From Steromphala cineraria (Eukaryota; Mollusca; Gastropoda; Trochida; Trochidae), in NCBI GenBank assembly GCA_916613615.1, contig OU744732.1:52925727-52989726 (forward strand): a stretch of DNA of 64,000 nucleotides. The letters run 5' to 3'. Below the pieces are notes generated by a model. That model saw nothing but the letters and a program-made list of their open reading frames with translations. It made no database searches and had not been told where the DNA came from. Below, piece by piece: positions 1 to 13,600 of this stretch. Numbering within the stretch: position 1 is the stretch's first letter; every line of letters begins with the position of its first letter. The translations under genes and the position numbers were made by a program.

Positions 1-28
1 TCATGTCATATATATCTGTATACATATA

Positions 29-107
29 TTTTCGCGAGGTTAAATATTCGCGCAAAAGACTTTTGCGCGAATTGCGCGAAAATTAAACCCCCGCGAAATA
101 TAATGAT
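29..107. repeat. Short foldback element (MITE-like)
   Basis: Two inverted arms rich in TTCGCG (about 29-60 and 64-105) surround a short centre, giving an imperfect hairpin of about 75 bp. The outer ends read ATATTTTCGCGAGG on the left and CCGCGAAATATAA on the right. This looks like a small nonautonomous element; no target duplication is obvious. Confidence 0.6.
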
Positions 108-899
108 TCTACAAATACATATAATGTAGGGGGATGTTCTTTTTCTCTATTCAAATTTTTTATTGTCCTCTTATTCGGGTACTGCCAATATTGCTCGAAT
201 TAGTTTTAGCTGGTTAATTTTGACGACAAAGTACAACTTTACTAAAAATATAAAGGATGACGAAGTAGTTACGTGTATACAGTTACGATTATGTAGCCGG
301 ATGAACTGTTTCATTTTTCATAACCCTGTATTTTTTAAAATTGTGAATGCGCCATACAGTGTAATGTAAAACGCTTTTTATGACCAATTATTAAAAATTT
401 CAGACAATCGTTTAAGTTGATTTAAGATATATGCACATTTAAACTTTTTATTAGCAAACAACCAATGTTTTTGAAATAACGATCATATCTTTCCGAAAAA
501 GGACTTAGAATAAGCTGACATTTAGAAATGGAAAAGGAAAGTAAAATTGATGATAAACTATCTTTTCGTTACAAAGGCGTCTCTACATATCAACATTTCT
601 TAAGATCAAGGTCGTTTGAATGACAAACAACATCTTAAAACCGCTTCTGTGCATTGCAAAATTTTTCTATGAGTTATACGTTAGATAGATTTTCTTTAAC
701 CAAATCTTAGTGTTTGAGTAAAGTAAATGAAATGTTCAACTTAATCTTGGTGAACTTTCGTCATATTAAAATCAGAAACTATAAAACCGCAAATTGCAAA
801 TTATATTTCCGCTTAAAATAATGTTACAAGAAGCATTCAATTGAATACATAACAATTCTGTAAGAATGATATGTAGCAGTCAGAAAAACAAATCATCTC
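108..899. other. CLCN6-like intron, nothing recognised
   Basis: AT-rich sequence with no splice-flanked ORF resembling ClC. The 68-codon plus-strand ORF at 163-369 has no recognisable domain. Confidence 0.5.
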
Positions 900-1039
900 A
901 AAGGGGTTCTGTTATTAAAGTTAAGTATGCAGTTGTAATGGATTCGCTATGAAGAAATGATTCTTATAAGAAGGATACACATACGTAAATGGATCTATCA
1001 GAAAATAAATTTAGCTTTAAAGGTCTGTAAGACGAAATA

Positions 1040-1500
1040 TAAGCCCTGAATCATGAGCAGCTGTAAATGGTTCTTTAAGAATCAGCTGTAACGTGTTAAG
1101 CTCGAAGGATAATCAGCTGTTTGTGGTTCTGTAAGAAGATAAGATCAGCCGTAAAGGGTTCTGTGAGAAGAATATACAGCTGTCGAAAATGAATTCATCT
1201 GTAAAGTATTCTGTAAGATGAAAAATCAGCTCTAAAGGGTTCTTTGATATGGAGCTGTAATAGGTTCTGTAAGATAAGAAAATAAGCTGTTAAGGATTCT
1301 GTAAGATAAGAAAATCAGCTGTTACGGATTCTGTAGGATAAGAAAATAAGCTGTAAAGGATTCTGTAAGATAAGAAAATCAGCTGTTAAGGATTCTGTAA
1401 GATAAGAAAATCAGCTGTTAAGGATTCTGTAAGAAGAAACATCACATCTATAGAAGGATATGCAGCTGTAAATGGTTCTGTAAGAATAAGCAGTTGTACA
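1040..1500. repeat. 32-bp minisatellite in CLCN6-like intron
   Basis: The unit core is ATTCTGTAAGATAAGAAAAT followed by CAGCTGTTAAGG. Copies are nearly identical between 1260 and 1440 and degenerate on both sides, with recognisable relics from about 900. Every intact unit holds CAGCTG, the palindromic E-box; some have AAGCTG instead. Confidence 0.85.
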
Positions 1501-1534
1501 AGAAACCGAAAGTAGAAGCAGGTATTTGACGTAC

Positions 1535-1641
1535 CTCGTATACCGTAAGACAGGCCGCTACGATGACGAACCCTACGTTGAAGAGGAGAAGGATAACAAG
1601 GGAGATAACAAGACATCCGTTCTGGGAACACTCCATGATTG
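1535..1641 (-). CDS. CLCN6: CLCN6-like exon 6 (second membrane helix region)
   Basis: A 107-bp exon supplies two bases of a split Ser codon and then 35 codons. It begins IMECSQNGCLVISLVILLLF and continues through NVGFVIVAACLTVYE to donor GTACGT, phase 0. It matches VEECSQKGC...LLGFNLTFVFLASLLVLIE of ClC-6. The next expected residues, P(V)AAGSGIPE, must be on an exon before position 1. The downstream intron contains the 32-bp tandem array. Confidence 0.94.
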
Positions 1642-4600
1642 CTGACCACAGTCAAATTTTCACAACGTTTTCATGTTATGCTATTGATTTGCGTTACATC
1701 ATGAAGGTTTAAATGTCAGCGAGATGTATGATGAAGGAAAATCCCCATGGGTGTTATAGGTAACATTAAGTTTTGATTGTTATACAGCAAACAAACACCC
1801 ACACCCCGTAAGAAATAATGGGCCCCGTTATCAGAGATCCCATATGTATACTTACTCTTAATAAGTATACACAGGGGGGTCTCTCATAGCGGGGATAATG
1901 TAGGAAATTTATTATTATTCATTATTTCATTATTTTCATATCTCCCTAGATTTTATGATAAAATGCTTTTACTGAGGTTTATGTTGTTTTATGTGGTTCC
2001 ATACATATTGACATGTATTCATAAATTTCTTTGTTGGACGATTGTCTTAAATATACAGAAATAGTTAACCAATCAAAGGTGATCAAATTATAGGCCCCCT
2101 CTTAACTCATTGAGATCGAATCTACCAAAAGTACTTCGAGAGAAGCAGCGAGATACAAGTGAAGGAAGGATGTGATTTTAATGAGATTTTTTCCACATCA
2201 AAACTTCTTAAAAGGATACAAGCTTCCACTGTTGTGAATTTGAGACTTGACAGCTGTTTGATGATATAGTCGATGAACAACGCCACCTGCAAAAAAACAT
2301 TGCACTAAACATACATATGTATATAAATGTTTATGGTATATATAGAGATACAAAAATGATGTTGTTTTTCCTTAATTAACAAACATACTTATTTTGCAAC
2401 AAAACAAAATAATACCCGTAACTCATTATCACTGAGAAAAGCATCATTGAAGGACTAAATAGTTGATGCATTTGAAAAGACCATGTTTTCGCTATTTTCC
2501 TAGCAGAGAGAAATGTTTATTCAACTTCTCTTCTCTGTCGCGGAAAAAAGGCTTAATGCATAAATTTGAAAATAACGAGGGCGGACACGTGACAATGTTT
2601 TTTCATGGCCTAAAACATTGATTGCATTTTTTGCGGCCTCAAGAGTCGATCAATCACTGAGAAGGGCAAACTCGATATCAGAAGGCATCAGAACGAATTA
2701 GAACGAATCAGAACGCATCAGAACGAATAAGAACGAATTAGAACGAATTAGAACGCATGAGAACTCATCAAAGCGAACCAGACCGCATCAGAACACATCA
2801 GAACACATCAGAACACATCAGAACGCATCAGGACGCATCAGAACGCAAAACGTTCGCAATTACCTACGTCCAAAGTGTAAGAACTCAAACAGCATTAGAA
2901 ATAATCTCGATATTTTCTAAGTTATCAAACTATGTTGAAAGCTTTAAAATTTGGACGCGAACGAATTTTTCACTAAGTGATGTTAGAAACACATTCCCTG
3001 ATAATATTGCTTGATATCTAATAAACTATGTTATGGGTCATATGATTGTTGCATATTTATCTCCATAATCCTTTGAAGTGAACATATATAACCTAATGGG
3101 GGAATACGTTATTTCAAACATGCAATAATTTTTACAGTCTTTGATATAACGTTGGTGGACGAAATAGACATGAGATTATGTTAATTAAATATAAAACAGC
3201 AAGTAAACACATTTTATCCTATCTTTGATGCGGTCTAGGATAAAGAAAATACGTCGCGATGACAGCATATTTCAGATTATATTAATATCTAATATACATT
3301 TCTAAACAAACGCAAACATGCTGCATTCTCTCATCCATACTTATCCAAATCTTCAAAAGTTACAAGATGGTCATATAGTTCGTATTAAAGCATTTCTTTG
3401 CATTGTAAATTCTTATCATCCTTTTCAAGTCAAGTGTTGTCCTACATTTCACGTCTGTCTCGCAGGCAATATGTGCGAATCGTACAGGTGAAAGAACTCT
3501 AGCCACCTTCCTACGCAAACTCGTCTAAAACGCAAGATTCCGAACTTTCAGTTATATGCCTTGCTGCCGACCCTTGAGTTTTCTTTGCTGATATCAGCGC
3601 CCCTACATGGGATTGTAAGCAACCTCCAGTTACTTTCTGGTTGGACTTTTGCTTTCTCTCATAGTAACCTAAAGAGCAAGCACAGAAAACTCAAGGGTCG
3701 ACAGCAAGGCCTAAAACTGACAGTTCGGAACTTGCGTTTTAGGTTTTGCGTAGGAAGATGAACCCTGTCTTATTCAACGGTAAGATATCAAATACTGGAA
3801 TATCCACCAATCAGTGTATATTTCTAGCCCAAAAGTACTACACTTGTAAATGTGGTTACTTGATAACATGTGAATAAAGTATCGCTGTGAGAACGGAATA
3901 TGTAATCTGCATCTATATTTGTACGATATTTTGAAATTCAATACACTTACCATTCCGGTGAGAAAGCCAACAAAGAATGTGATGATCCATTTGATAGCCT
4001 CGATCTTCGAATCTGACTTGGAAACAAAAAATAAACATATTTTAGGCATCCTGTCTCAGGGTACGCCAACTCCTTTTATCTGTACCCTGGGCTCAGAAGC
4101 TAGATTCGCTCGCGCGGTGATATAGCCAATCAAATCATTTTCCCGCCACCTTCTCGATAAAATTTCAACGAGAAAATGATTTGATTGGCTATATCATAAG
4201 TCACGAGCGAATCTAACTTCTGAAGCCAGGGTACAGATTAAAGGAGTTAGCGTAACGTTTGTACCCTGAGACAGGATGTATTTTAGGTGGAGTACAAACA
4301 AGGAGAATAACACACGAGAGTACAACTCAGATGTACAAGATGTCTGACTAGATTCTGAAAGGTATTTTGTTAAACAATTCAATTTTCAAATTCATAAACA
4401 AATATTATTTTGTTGTTAGGTAAAACTTGTAATGCTATGTTTTGTGAAAATTATATTTAAGCAAATATTGTTTTGTATTATAATACATATTTGATATTCT
4501 CTCTAGATGGGTTTGAACAGATTAAGCTGTGAAAGTTGTCTAAACGTAACTGCAGTGCAAACTTTATAAACATCTCTCAAGTCCGACATGTCTGGTAGTA

Positions 4601-7600
4601 TAGAAAGCACCCACAGGCCTCTTGGTCATGAAACAATCTTCCCTTTAAAGAGATACAGAGTATGTTGATAGGATCACATATGTCAAATTTTGAAGTCGAT
4701 GTTATTACATCGGGAACCACTAACTGTTACTGAAAATAACAAGTTAAAGGTCAATCAGTACATTCGAGCGAAAATACGGCCATCGAAAACCGGACAATGA
4801 AGATATATTCGATTCGATAGTGTTAATTAGGTATTGTATCTTATAGGTAGATTAATTGGATGCATAATTTCGAATATTATACGTATTTGATATGTTTTCT
4901 TGATTTTTCCATAAAATCAAACATTATAGAGATATTATGCATAAATGGATATATTTGCAAGTCCAGTGATGAGATATGAACTTCAACCAGCATATTTGAT
5001 ATTTTGTAGCTTATAAAAAAACAAATGAATTGTTTAGAAAGATACTCTGAGTCACTTTAAAATAAATTTTCAAAAAGAAATTGATATGGCCCCCTACTTA
5101 ACAGCCATAGATACTGTCTTTATATAGAGGCTGTCACGTAAGGTTAGGGGTGTCACATAAAAAATATATATCAACATATATATCTTGAATGTTGAATGTG
5201 AGTCTTTATGTCATGTATTTTGGGAATGCAATGTGACCCATACTTTCTGGATGGATCTTGAAAATTGGATCATCAATAACATAAAAGTATTTGAAATTAC
5301 AAAGTTATTGGTGTGGTTTGGTATCTCTAATAATAACCCATTATTGATTCATATAATATTTTCTGCTAAAAGATATATTTATAGCTGTTCCTTTAAGAGA
5401 ATTATTCCAAAATTGCATAATTTTCTTAAGATTTTGAAAGACATTTAAATCGTTGAAAACTTCATATCCAGAAGAAACAATAGAATTGATAAATTTGTTG
5501 ACAAATGGTGTCCATTATTCCCAATATTCCAATACTAAGGCTTAACTGATTTTGATTCAAACCCTGTACCTAAGGATTACTTTATTGATTGCCCATTACC
5601 GTTTGATCTGTTATATTCTATTATGTATGCATGTATTGCTGAAATGTTTATAAAACTTGGAACAAATAAAAAAAAAAAAAAAAAAAACAAAAAAAACCCA
5701 TATATATCTTTTGTAGGAAATTACTTTTAAAGGAAAGGGGGGGGGTACTGTTTCGTGACCCAGGGGTCTGTGAATGCACTGCCTTCAAGTAAAAAGTTGT
5801 TGAAAATACTTACATAATCCTTTTGTTGCTTCTCGATAAGTTTTTCGTACGGCTTGTTGAAACACCTGTCGTAGTCCAAACTCTGATGAATAAACGGGAA
5901 ATTAAATATTTATTATTGATATATAATCAATTTATGATTGAATCATTAATTGAGGGTACTTTTATTTGCTTGCTTTTGTTTGACACATCAATCAAAAGGC
6001 GTGTGTATTTGTACAACTGGACCACAACTGAAGGTAAATGAGTGTAACCGAAACATACTGAGCGCGGTACAGAGAGGTGTTTCCTTATTTACAAATATGT
6101 GTCACTATTTTATTATTATTTCACTATGCATTAAAAATATGTAGCGAATAAAGATTCTAAAATTTGACAAAGAATACTTACATTGTACATTCGAAAATAA
6201 ATATTTAAAATTAAAGCCATGCACCATAAAACGTTGCCTGAACGTTGAAATTCATTTTTTAAATATCAAAGTTCACATAACCACAAACATATTTCACTAT
6301 TTTCTTTGGAATACAATATTATGACAGTCTAATTTCAATATTGCATAGTGCGTCAAAGGTCGCTACTCAAATATGTTCAGTTTGGTAATGAAAGCCGATT
6401 TTGAAAACCACTTGTGATGGGCCTCTTAGATCTATCTGACAACACACCAGTGAATGCATGGCTGGCTACGCCCCCCTTTTTTGACGTCATAAACAGAATC
6501 AAACTCGTTATCTCTACATCTATCGTTACAATACCGCAGAAGAAAAAAAATTAACGATATTCAGACAATGTTGTCCACTCAGTTAGATAAATCATTTGAC
6601 AATGTAACACTACTAAGCATTTGGTGTAAAAAAGATATCCACATCAATGGTAGTTAAACAATTATTTAGGCGGTATTTCAGTTGAAATAATGATGCGTTA
6701 CTCTGTATAGTCTGCTTATTACGTCACACACGCGCGAGTTTTATGGCCCCTAGCCCAGGTGGGTTTTCACGCTGTCCAAATGAAAAGCTAATGAAAGGTG
6801 TTTATTGGACAAATTAAAAAAAATCAAGTCCAGTTTTTTATTTTGTTGAAAAATCTTTGAACGAAAATCGAGAAGTGGTAAAGCGAGGTTAGTCGATGTT
6901 TAAGTCACATTTGTGTTTTTCAGCCAATGAAATGTTGTTCATGGTGCCTGAAGCTAAATATATCGAACAACTGCATCATTTCATCCGGGTTCTACCGTTA
7001 TTGCCCAATGTGAGTCATTGCATTGGTTGGATATATATACATAGAGGATAATTAACGACTTTCCACTAATACTATTTTTATTTAACGAGTTAATACGAAT
7101 CCAAAGACTCATTCATGAAACAATAAGAAACATTTCAGTTCTCTAAAGTATATGTTTAATTTTGTATCTTTCAACGCAGTCTATTCCCTTAGTCTTTTCT
7201 AGCGCCAGTGAGCAACCTCCTGGATGGAAACTAGGCGCTTTATAAGTTAATTATCATCACTATTATTATTAATAATTTTGTATAAAACGAGCGAAAACGA
7301 GTATGATACTAAATCATTCATGAGTTTAATGAAAAAAGTATCAACTTGCCTTAAGAATAAAGCAAAATTGCCAACACTTTTCCGAAACTAACATTCCGGG
7401 ATCTCGGCAGCCATTGTGACGCCGCGTTTACATTATGACGTCACGACAAAACACCATTGTTACATCGAACTTGCATTGCAGTATACACTAGTGTAATACT
7501 GTGGTATAAATATTACACTGCGGTATCTTACACGGGCGAGTAATAGAAAAAGATTATTACCCTCGGTAGTGCGTCATATGACTTTTTGTATTACCCGAGC

Positions 7601-10600
7601 GAGAGCCAATGGTGTTATGACGTCACGGGCGAAAAAATACGGGAACTCGCGCTACATCAATCGTTGCAAGGCAAGTGATATGTGCACATGTGTTTTAATT
7701 GAAATTATTACCCATATGGTTGAAAATAAGTAGTGACATATTTTCAATATGAGCACTAGTGCACATATCACTTTTGCCTAGCAACGATTGTTGTAGCGCG
7801 AGTTCCCGTATTATTTCGCCTGTGACGTCATAACACCATTGTTAGTGACGTCACTGTAGCCGGCCGTCGCAAGGGAAGCGGCCCGTTTCTTAGATATTTC
7901 TTAGATATTAAATTGGAATAGAATGGGTAATTAAAAAATTATTACCCTCGGAAGTGTGACTTTTACGAAACTCTCGGTCGGGTAATACAACATTTCATAC
8001 TCGTTTCGTAAAGTCATTTGACACACTTCCTCGGGTAAAAATCTCTATATATGTCACTTCTTTCAACAATATGGGTTATAAATAGTGATACAAGACATTT
8101 GCCATTGTAGGTATCATGGTATGGTAGTAGCTAGGTACGTGGAGACAACTACACTATAGTAACAGTTTGACATTAATCTACGAGTTCCCTCCTACGAAAT
8201 CCGTCCTACTATATGTTGTTGCATTGTTGATAAATCTTATCATCAATCAGTTGTTAATTGTGGATATTCTATTAAAAAACTTACAGAGCACTTCTTAAAG
8301 GGCGTTTGAGTGTTATCAAGATGCGATTCTACTCCAAACGAATGGATTTAGTTTTTATGGTTTCTTTATTTCCATCTTTTCGCTTTTCCAGCCATAATAT
8401 ATATCTAGTTAATATGAGAAATTGATACCATTGCAAGTAGTTTCATCTCTGTATTATTTGAAATGGCACAGGACAATAAACTTCTTCATCGAAATAAACA
8501 TATACCTAATATATAAGTTACATATCTAACTTATGAGTCGCATCGCAAAGACATTATAAACACGATTGATCGAGTTAAACGTACACTGTAGTCTTACGGC
8601 CTAAAACTCCAAGATTGCAGGTGTAAGCTAAGAAATCTTTGAAATCACATAAAAGAATACAGGAAATTGTATGTCATAAATTTAAATGGATTTTACGATT
8701 ATCCATGAAACGAATAAAATGCTAAGCCAAAACGACAATAAAAACCTAGATATAAAATCTACATCGACAAACATACGATACGGTTACAGCTAACAAATAA
8801 AAGGATGTGTTGTATTTTCCTGCAATTTTTTTCTAAAATGATTATCAAAGTAAAATACTAAAGTAAATTATAAAATAAAAAAGTTTCGTCGCAAGAGCAT
8901 TGTTGATAACTGAGTCAGCGTACGAGTAATGTCGATTTCTACTTCAACGTAATGTTGATTTATTCTTCGGCGTTATGTTGGTAACTGTAAGTCAGAGTAA
9001 TGTAACAGTTGGATCTTGAGTCAGAGTATAATGTTGGTTATTGAGTCGGATTTTGGTTATGGAGTCGCAAGAGTAATGTTGGATATTGAGTCAGAGAAAT
9101 GTTGGTTATTTAGTCGGAGTCATGTTGTATATTGAGTCGGAGTAATGTTGGTTATTGCGTCAGAGTTATGTTGGTTATTGCGTCAGAGTTATGTTGGTTA
9201 TTGAGTCGGAGTAATGTTTGTAATTGAGTCGGAGTAATGTTGGTAATTGAGTCGGATGTTGGTAATTGAGTCAGAGTAATGTTGGTTATTGTGTCGCAAG
9301 AGTAATGTTGGATATTGAGTCGCAAGAGTAATGTTGGATATTAAGTCAGAGAAATGTTGGTTATTTAGTCGGAGTCATGTTGTATATTGAATCGGAGTAA
9401 TGTTGGTTATTGCGTCAGAGTTATGTTGGTTATTGCGTCAGAGTTATGTTGGTTATTGAGTCGAAGTAATGTTGGTTGTTGAGTCGGAGTAATGTTTGTA
9501 ATTGAGTCGGAGTAATGTTGGTAATTGAGTCGGATGTTGGTAATTGAGTCAGAGTAATGTTGGTTATTGTGTCGCAAGAGTAATGTTGGATATTGAGTCG
9601 CAAGAGTAATGTTGGATATTAAGTCAGAGAAATGTTGGTTATTTAGTCGGAGTCATGTTGGATATTGAGTCGGAGTTATGTTGGTTATTGAGTCGAAGTA
9701 ATGTTGGTTATTGAGTCGGAGTAATGTTGGTAATTGAGACGGAGTAATGTTGGTAATTGAGTCAGAGTAATGTTGGATATTGAGTCGGAGTAATGTTGGT
9801 TATTGAGTCGGAGTAATGTTGGTTATCCAGTCAGAGTAATGTTGGTTATTTAGTCAGAGCAATGTTGGATCTTGAGTCAGAATAATATTAGTCATTGAGT
9901 CGGAGAAATGTTGGTATTGAAACGGAGTAATGTTGGTTATTGAGTAGGAGTAATGTTGGATATTGAGTCAGAGTAATGTAACAGTTAAATCTTGAGTAAG
10001 AGTAATGTTGGTTATAGATTTAGAGTAATGTTGGTTATTGATTAAGAGTAATGTTGGTTATTGAGTCAGAGTAATGTTGGTTATTGAGTAAGAGTAATGT
10101 TGGTTATTAAGTCAGAGTTATGTTGGTAATTGAGTCGGAGTAATGCTGGTAATTGAGTCAGAGTAATGTTGGATATTGAGTCGGAGTAATGTTGGATATT
10201 GAGTCGGAGTAATGTTGGTTATTGAGTCGGAGTAATGTTGGTTATTGAGTCGGAGTAATGTTGGTTGTCCAGTCAGAGTAATGTTGGTTATTCAGTCAGA
10301 GTAATGTTGGATCTTGAGTCATGATAATGTAAGTCATAGAGTCGGAGCAATGTTGGTATTGAAACGGAGTAATGTTGGTTATTGAGTTGGGGTAATGTTG
10401 GTTATTGAGTAGGAGTAATGTTGGATATTGAGTCAGAGTAATGTTGGCTATTGATTTAGAGTAATGTTGGTTATTGAGTAAGAGTAATGTTGGTTATTAA
10501 GTCAGAGTAAAGTTGGTAATTTAGTCGGAGTAATGCTAGTAATTGAGTCAGAGTAATGTTGGATATTGAGTCGGAGTAATGTTGGTTATTGAGTCGGAGA

Positions 10601-13600
10601 AATGTTGGTTGTCCAGTCAGAGTAATGTTGGTTATTCAGTCAGAGTAATGTTTGATCTTGAGTCAGAATAATGTTAGTCATAGAGTCGGAGTAATGTTGG
10701 TATTGAAACGGAGTAATGTTGGTTATTGAGTAGGAGTAATGTTGGATATTGAGTCAGAGTAATGTAACAGTTGAATCTTGAGTAAGAGTAATGTTGGTTA
10801 TTGAGTCGCAAGAGTAATGTTGGATATTAAGTCAGAGAAATGTTGGTTATTTAGTCGGAGTCATGTTGGATATTGAGTCGGAGTTATGTTGGTTATTGAG
10901 TCGAAGTAATGTTGGTTATTGAGTCGGAGTAATGTTGGTAATTGAGACGGAGTAATGTTGGTAATTGAGTCAGAGTAATGTTGGATATTGAGTCGGAGTA
11001 ATGTTGGTTATTGAGTCGGAGTAATGTTGGTTATCCAGTCAGAGTAATGTTGGTTATTTAGTCAGAGCAATGTTGGATCTTGAGTCAGAATAATATTAGT
11101 CATTGAGTCGGAGAAATGTTGGTATTGAAACGGAGTAATGTTGGTTATTGAGTAGGAGTAATGTTGGATATTGAGTCAGAGTAATGTAACAGTTAAATCT
11201 TGAGTAAGAGTAATGTTGGTTATAGATTTAGAGTAATGTTGGTTATTGATTAAGAGTAATGTTGGTTATTGAGTCAGAGTAATGTTGGTTATTGAGTAAG
11301 AGTAATGTTGGTTATTAAGTCAGAGTTATGTTGGTAATTGAGTCGGAGTAATGCTGGTAATTGAGTCAGAGTAATGTTGGATATTGAGTCGGAGTAATGT
11401 TGGATATTGAGTCGGAGTAATGTTGGTTATTGAGTCGGAGTAATGTTGGTTATTGAGTCGGAGTAATGTTGGTTGTCCAGTCAGAGTAATGTTGGTTATT
11501 CAGTCAGAGTAATGTTGGATCTTGAGTCATGATAATGTAAGTCATAGAGTCGGAGCAATGTTGGTATTGAAACGGAGTAATGTTGGTTATTGAGTTGGGG
11601 TAATGTTGGTTATTGAGTAGGAGTAATGTTGGATATTGAGTCAGAGTAATGTTGGCTATTGATTTAGAGTAATGTTGGTTATTGAGTAAGAGTAATGTTG
11701 GTTATTAAGTCAGAGTAAAGTTGGTAATTTAGTCGGAGTAATGCTAGTAATTGAGTCAGAGTAATGTTGGATATTGAGTCGGAGTAATGTTGGTTATTGA
11801 GTCGGAGAAATGTTGGTTGTCCAGTCAGAGTAATGTTGGTTATTCAGTCAGAGTAATGTTTGATCTTGAGTCAGAATAATGTTAGTCATAGAGTCGGAGT
11901 AATGTTGGTATTGAAACGGAGTAATGTTGGTTATTGAGTAGGAGTAATGTTGGATATTGAGTCAGAGTAATGTAACAGTTGAATCTTGAGTAAGAGTAAT
12001 GTTGGTTATTGATTTAGAGTAATGTTGGTTATTGATTTAGAGTAATGTTGGTTATTGATTAAGAGTAATGTTGGTTATTGAGTCAGAGTAATGTTGGTAA
12101 TTGAGTCAGAGTTATGTTGGTTATTGAGTCAGAGTAATGTTAGCAACTGAGTTCAGGTAATGTTGATTTCTACGTCAAATTAATGGTGGTTACTTAGTCA
12201 GAGTAATGTTGATTATTCAGTTACAGTAATGATTTTGATTATGTCAGAACAATGTTGATTATTCAGTCAGAACAATGTTGTTAATTCAGTCACAGTAATG
12301 CTGAAACTCAATTTCTAAAATTGGTCACATTTTAAGGGAAACTAAAAACAACATCAAGTGAATTTTGTCGAGGCTTATGACTCGAAAAAAGCACATATTG
12401 CAAAAAGGGGGGAAAGTGCTAGTTTAGTTGTTTTCACTAAAATCCTTGAACCCCTGTACAATATGTCATCAAGATCCATCATCACGTCACACTAATATGT
12501 ATCAACGAAATATGCCGTCACTTCAGGACTTACATTGGACATTGAGATATGTGCTTACCTCAAAATCCTTCGTTAAAAGATGTGACTGATGCGACGGTGT
12601 CGACGAAATCTGAAATAAACGATAATCGTGTGAGAAAATCTCACTAAGCCGGATCATCTTGTCAAATAGATAACATTGAAAAACGATGTTACAAATATAT
12701 CGGAAATTCTCGTGCAGTTGAATCGATATAAAGAACAAACACCCACTTTTAAAAGTTTTAGGTTGAAAATTTTACCATTTTTATATGAAAATGTGACCTG
12801 TTGTACGATTGTCAAGTCGGTTAATGATAAAAATATTGATATTTGATTAGTAAAAGTATAGAATTACTTGCAGTTACATTTGGCGTTACTTTGCAATCGA
12901 AATATTGATGAGTTTAACAAAATATTAAACAATTGAATCAGAAACTGATAAAAAAAGAACTGCAAACTGGTTTTACACTTATTTAACATTAAACGATTGA
13001 TTTTCTTGATATCCTTATTCAGATTTCCGAATATTTATCGAAAATAATTTCGGAAAGGGCTTTTTTTTACACATTATACATACAATAACAACAAGATTGT
13101 AATATGATTATAAATGATATCATAATAAGAATAAAAACTAGATTAGCGTTTGCGGGATACCGCAAAAGCAGAGCAGCCCCGGAACTTGGGGTTTCGCCTT
13201 ACCCTGTTCCGCCTTTTACAGGCCTCACCAAATTGGGAATTTTCTTGTGACCTTGACCTTTGACACTAAAGGTCACACAATCAATGAACACATTTCATTG
13301 AGTATAACATTATTGTAATCAAATAAAGTGTTAAAAATTAAATTAATCCATTTTCTCCATATATGTTGACCTTGCTGTGACCTTGACCTTCGACAGTTCG
13401 TACCCAAAACTTTTGGAAAATGTTGTACTTCTCAAGAGATAATATATACAAAATCTAAACTTCATAGCACAAAAACTTTTCAAGTTATTGTGGTTACAAG
13501 GTATTGCAATAACTCATGTCTCATGACCTTGACCTTTGACCTTCAAGGTCACACAATAATTGAACACTTTTTATTGAGTATAACAATCATGTATTGATTA

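Noticed and set aside
1386..1655. 89-codon minus ORF overlapping exon 6
   Set aside because: It is the wrong frame; the ClC-like frame is the one containing ECSQNGC.
8886..12305. Tandem arrays considered as CRISPR
   Set aside because: Units are contiguous 23-bp repeats without unique spacers, and the setting is an animal gene intron.
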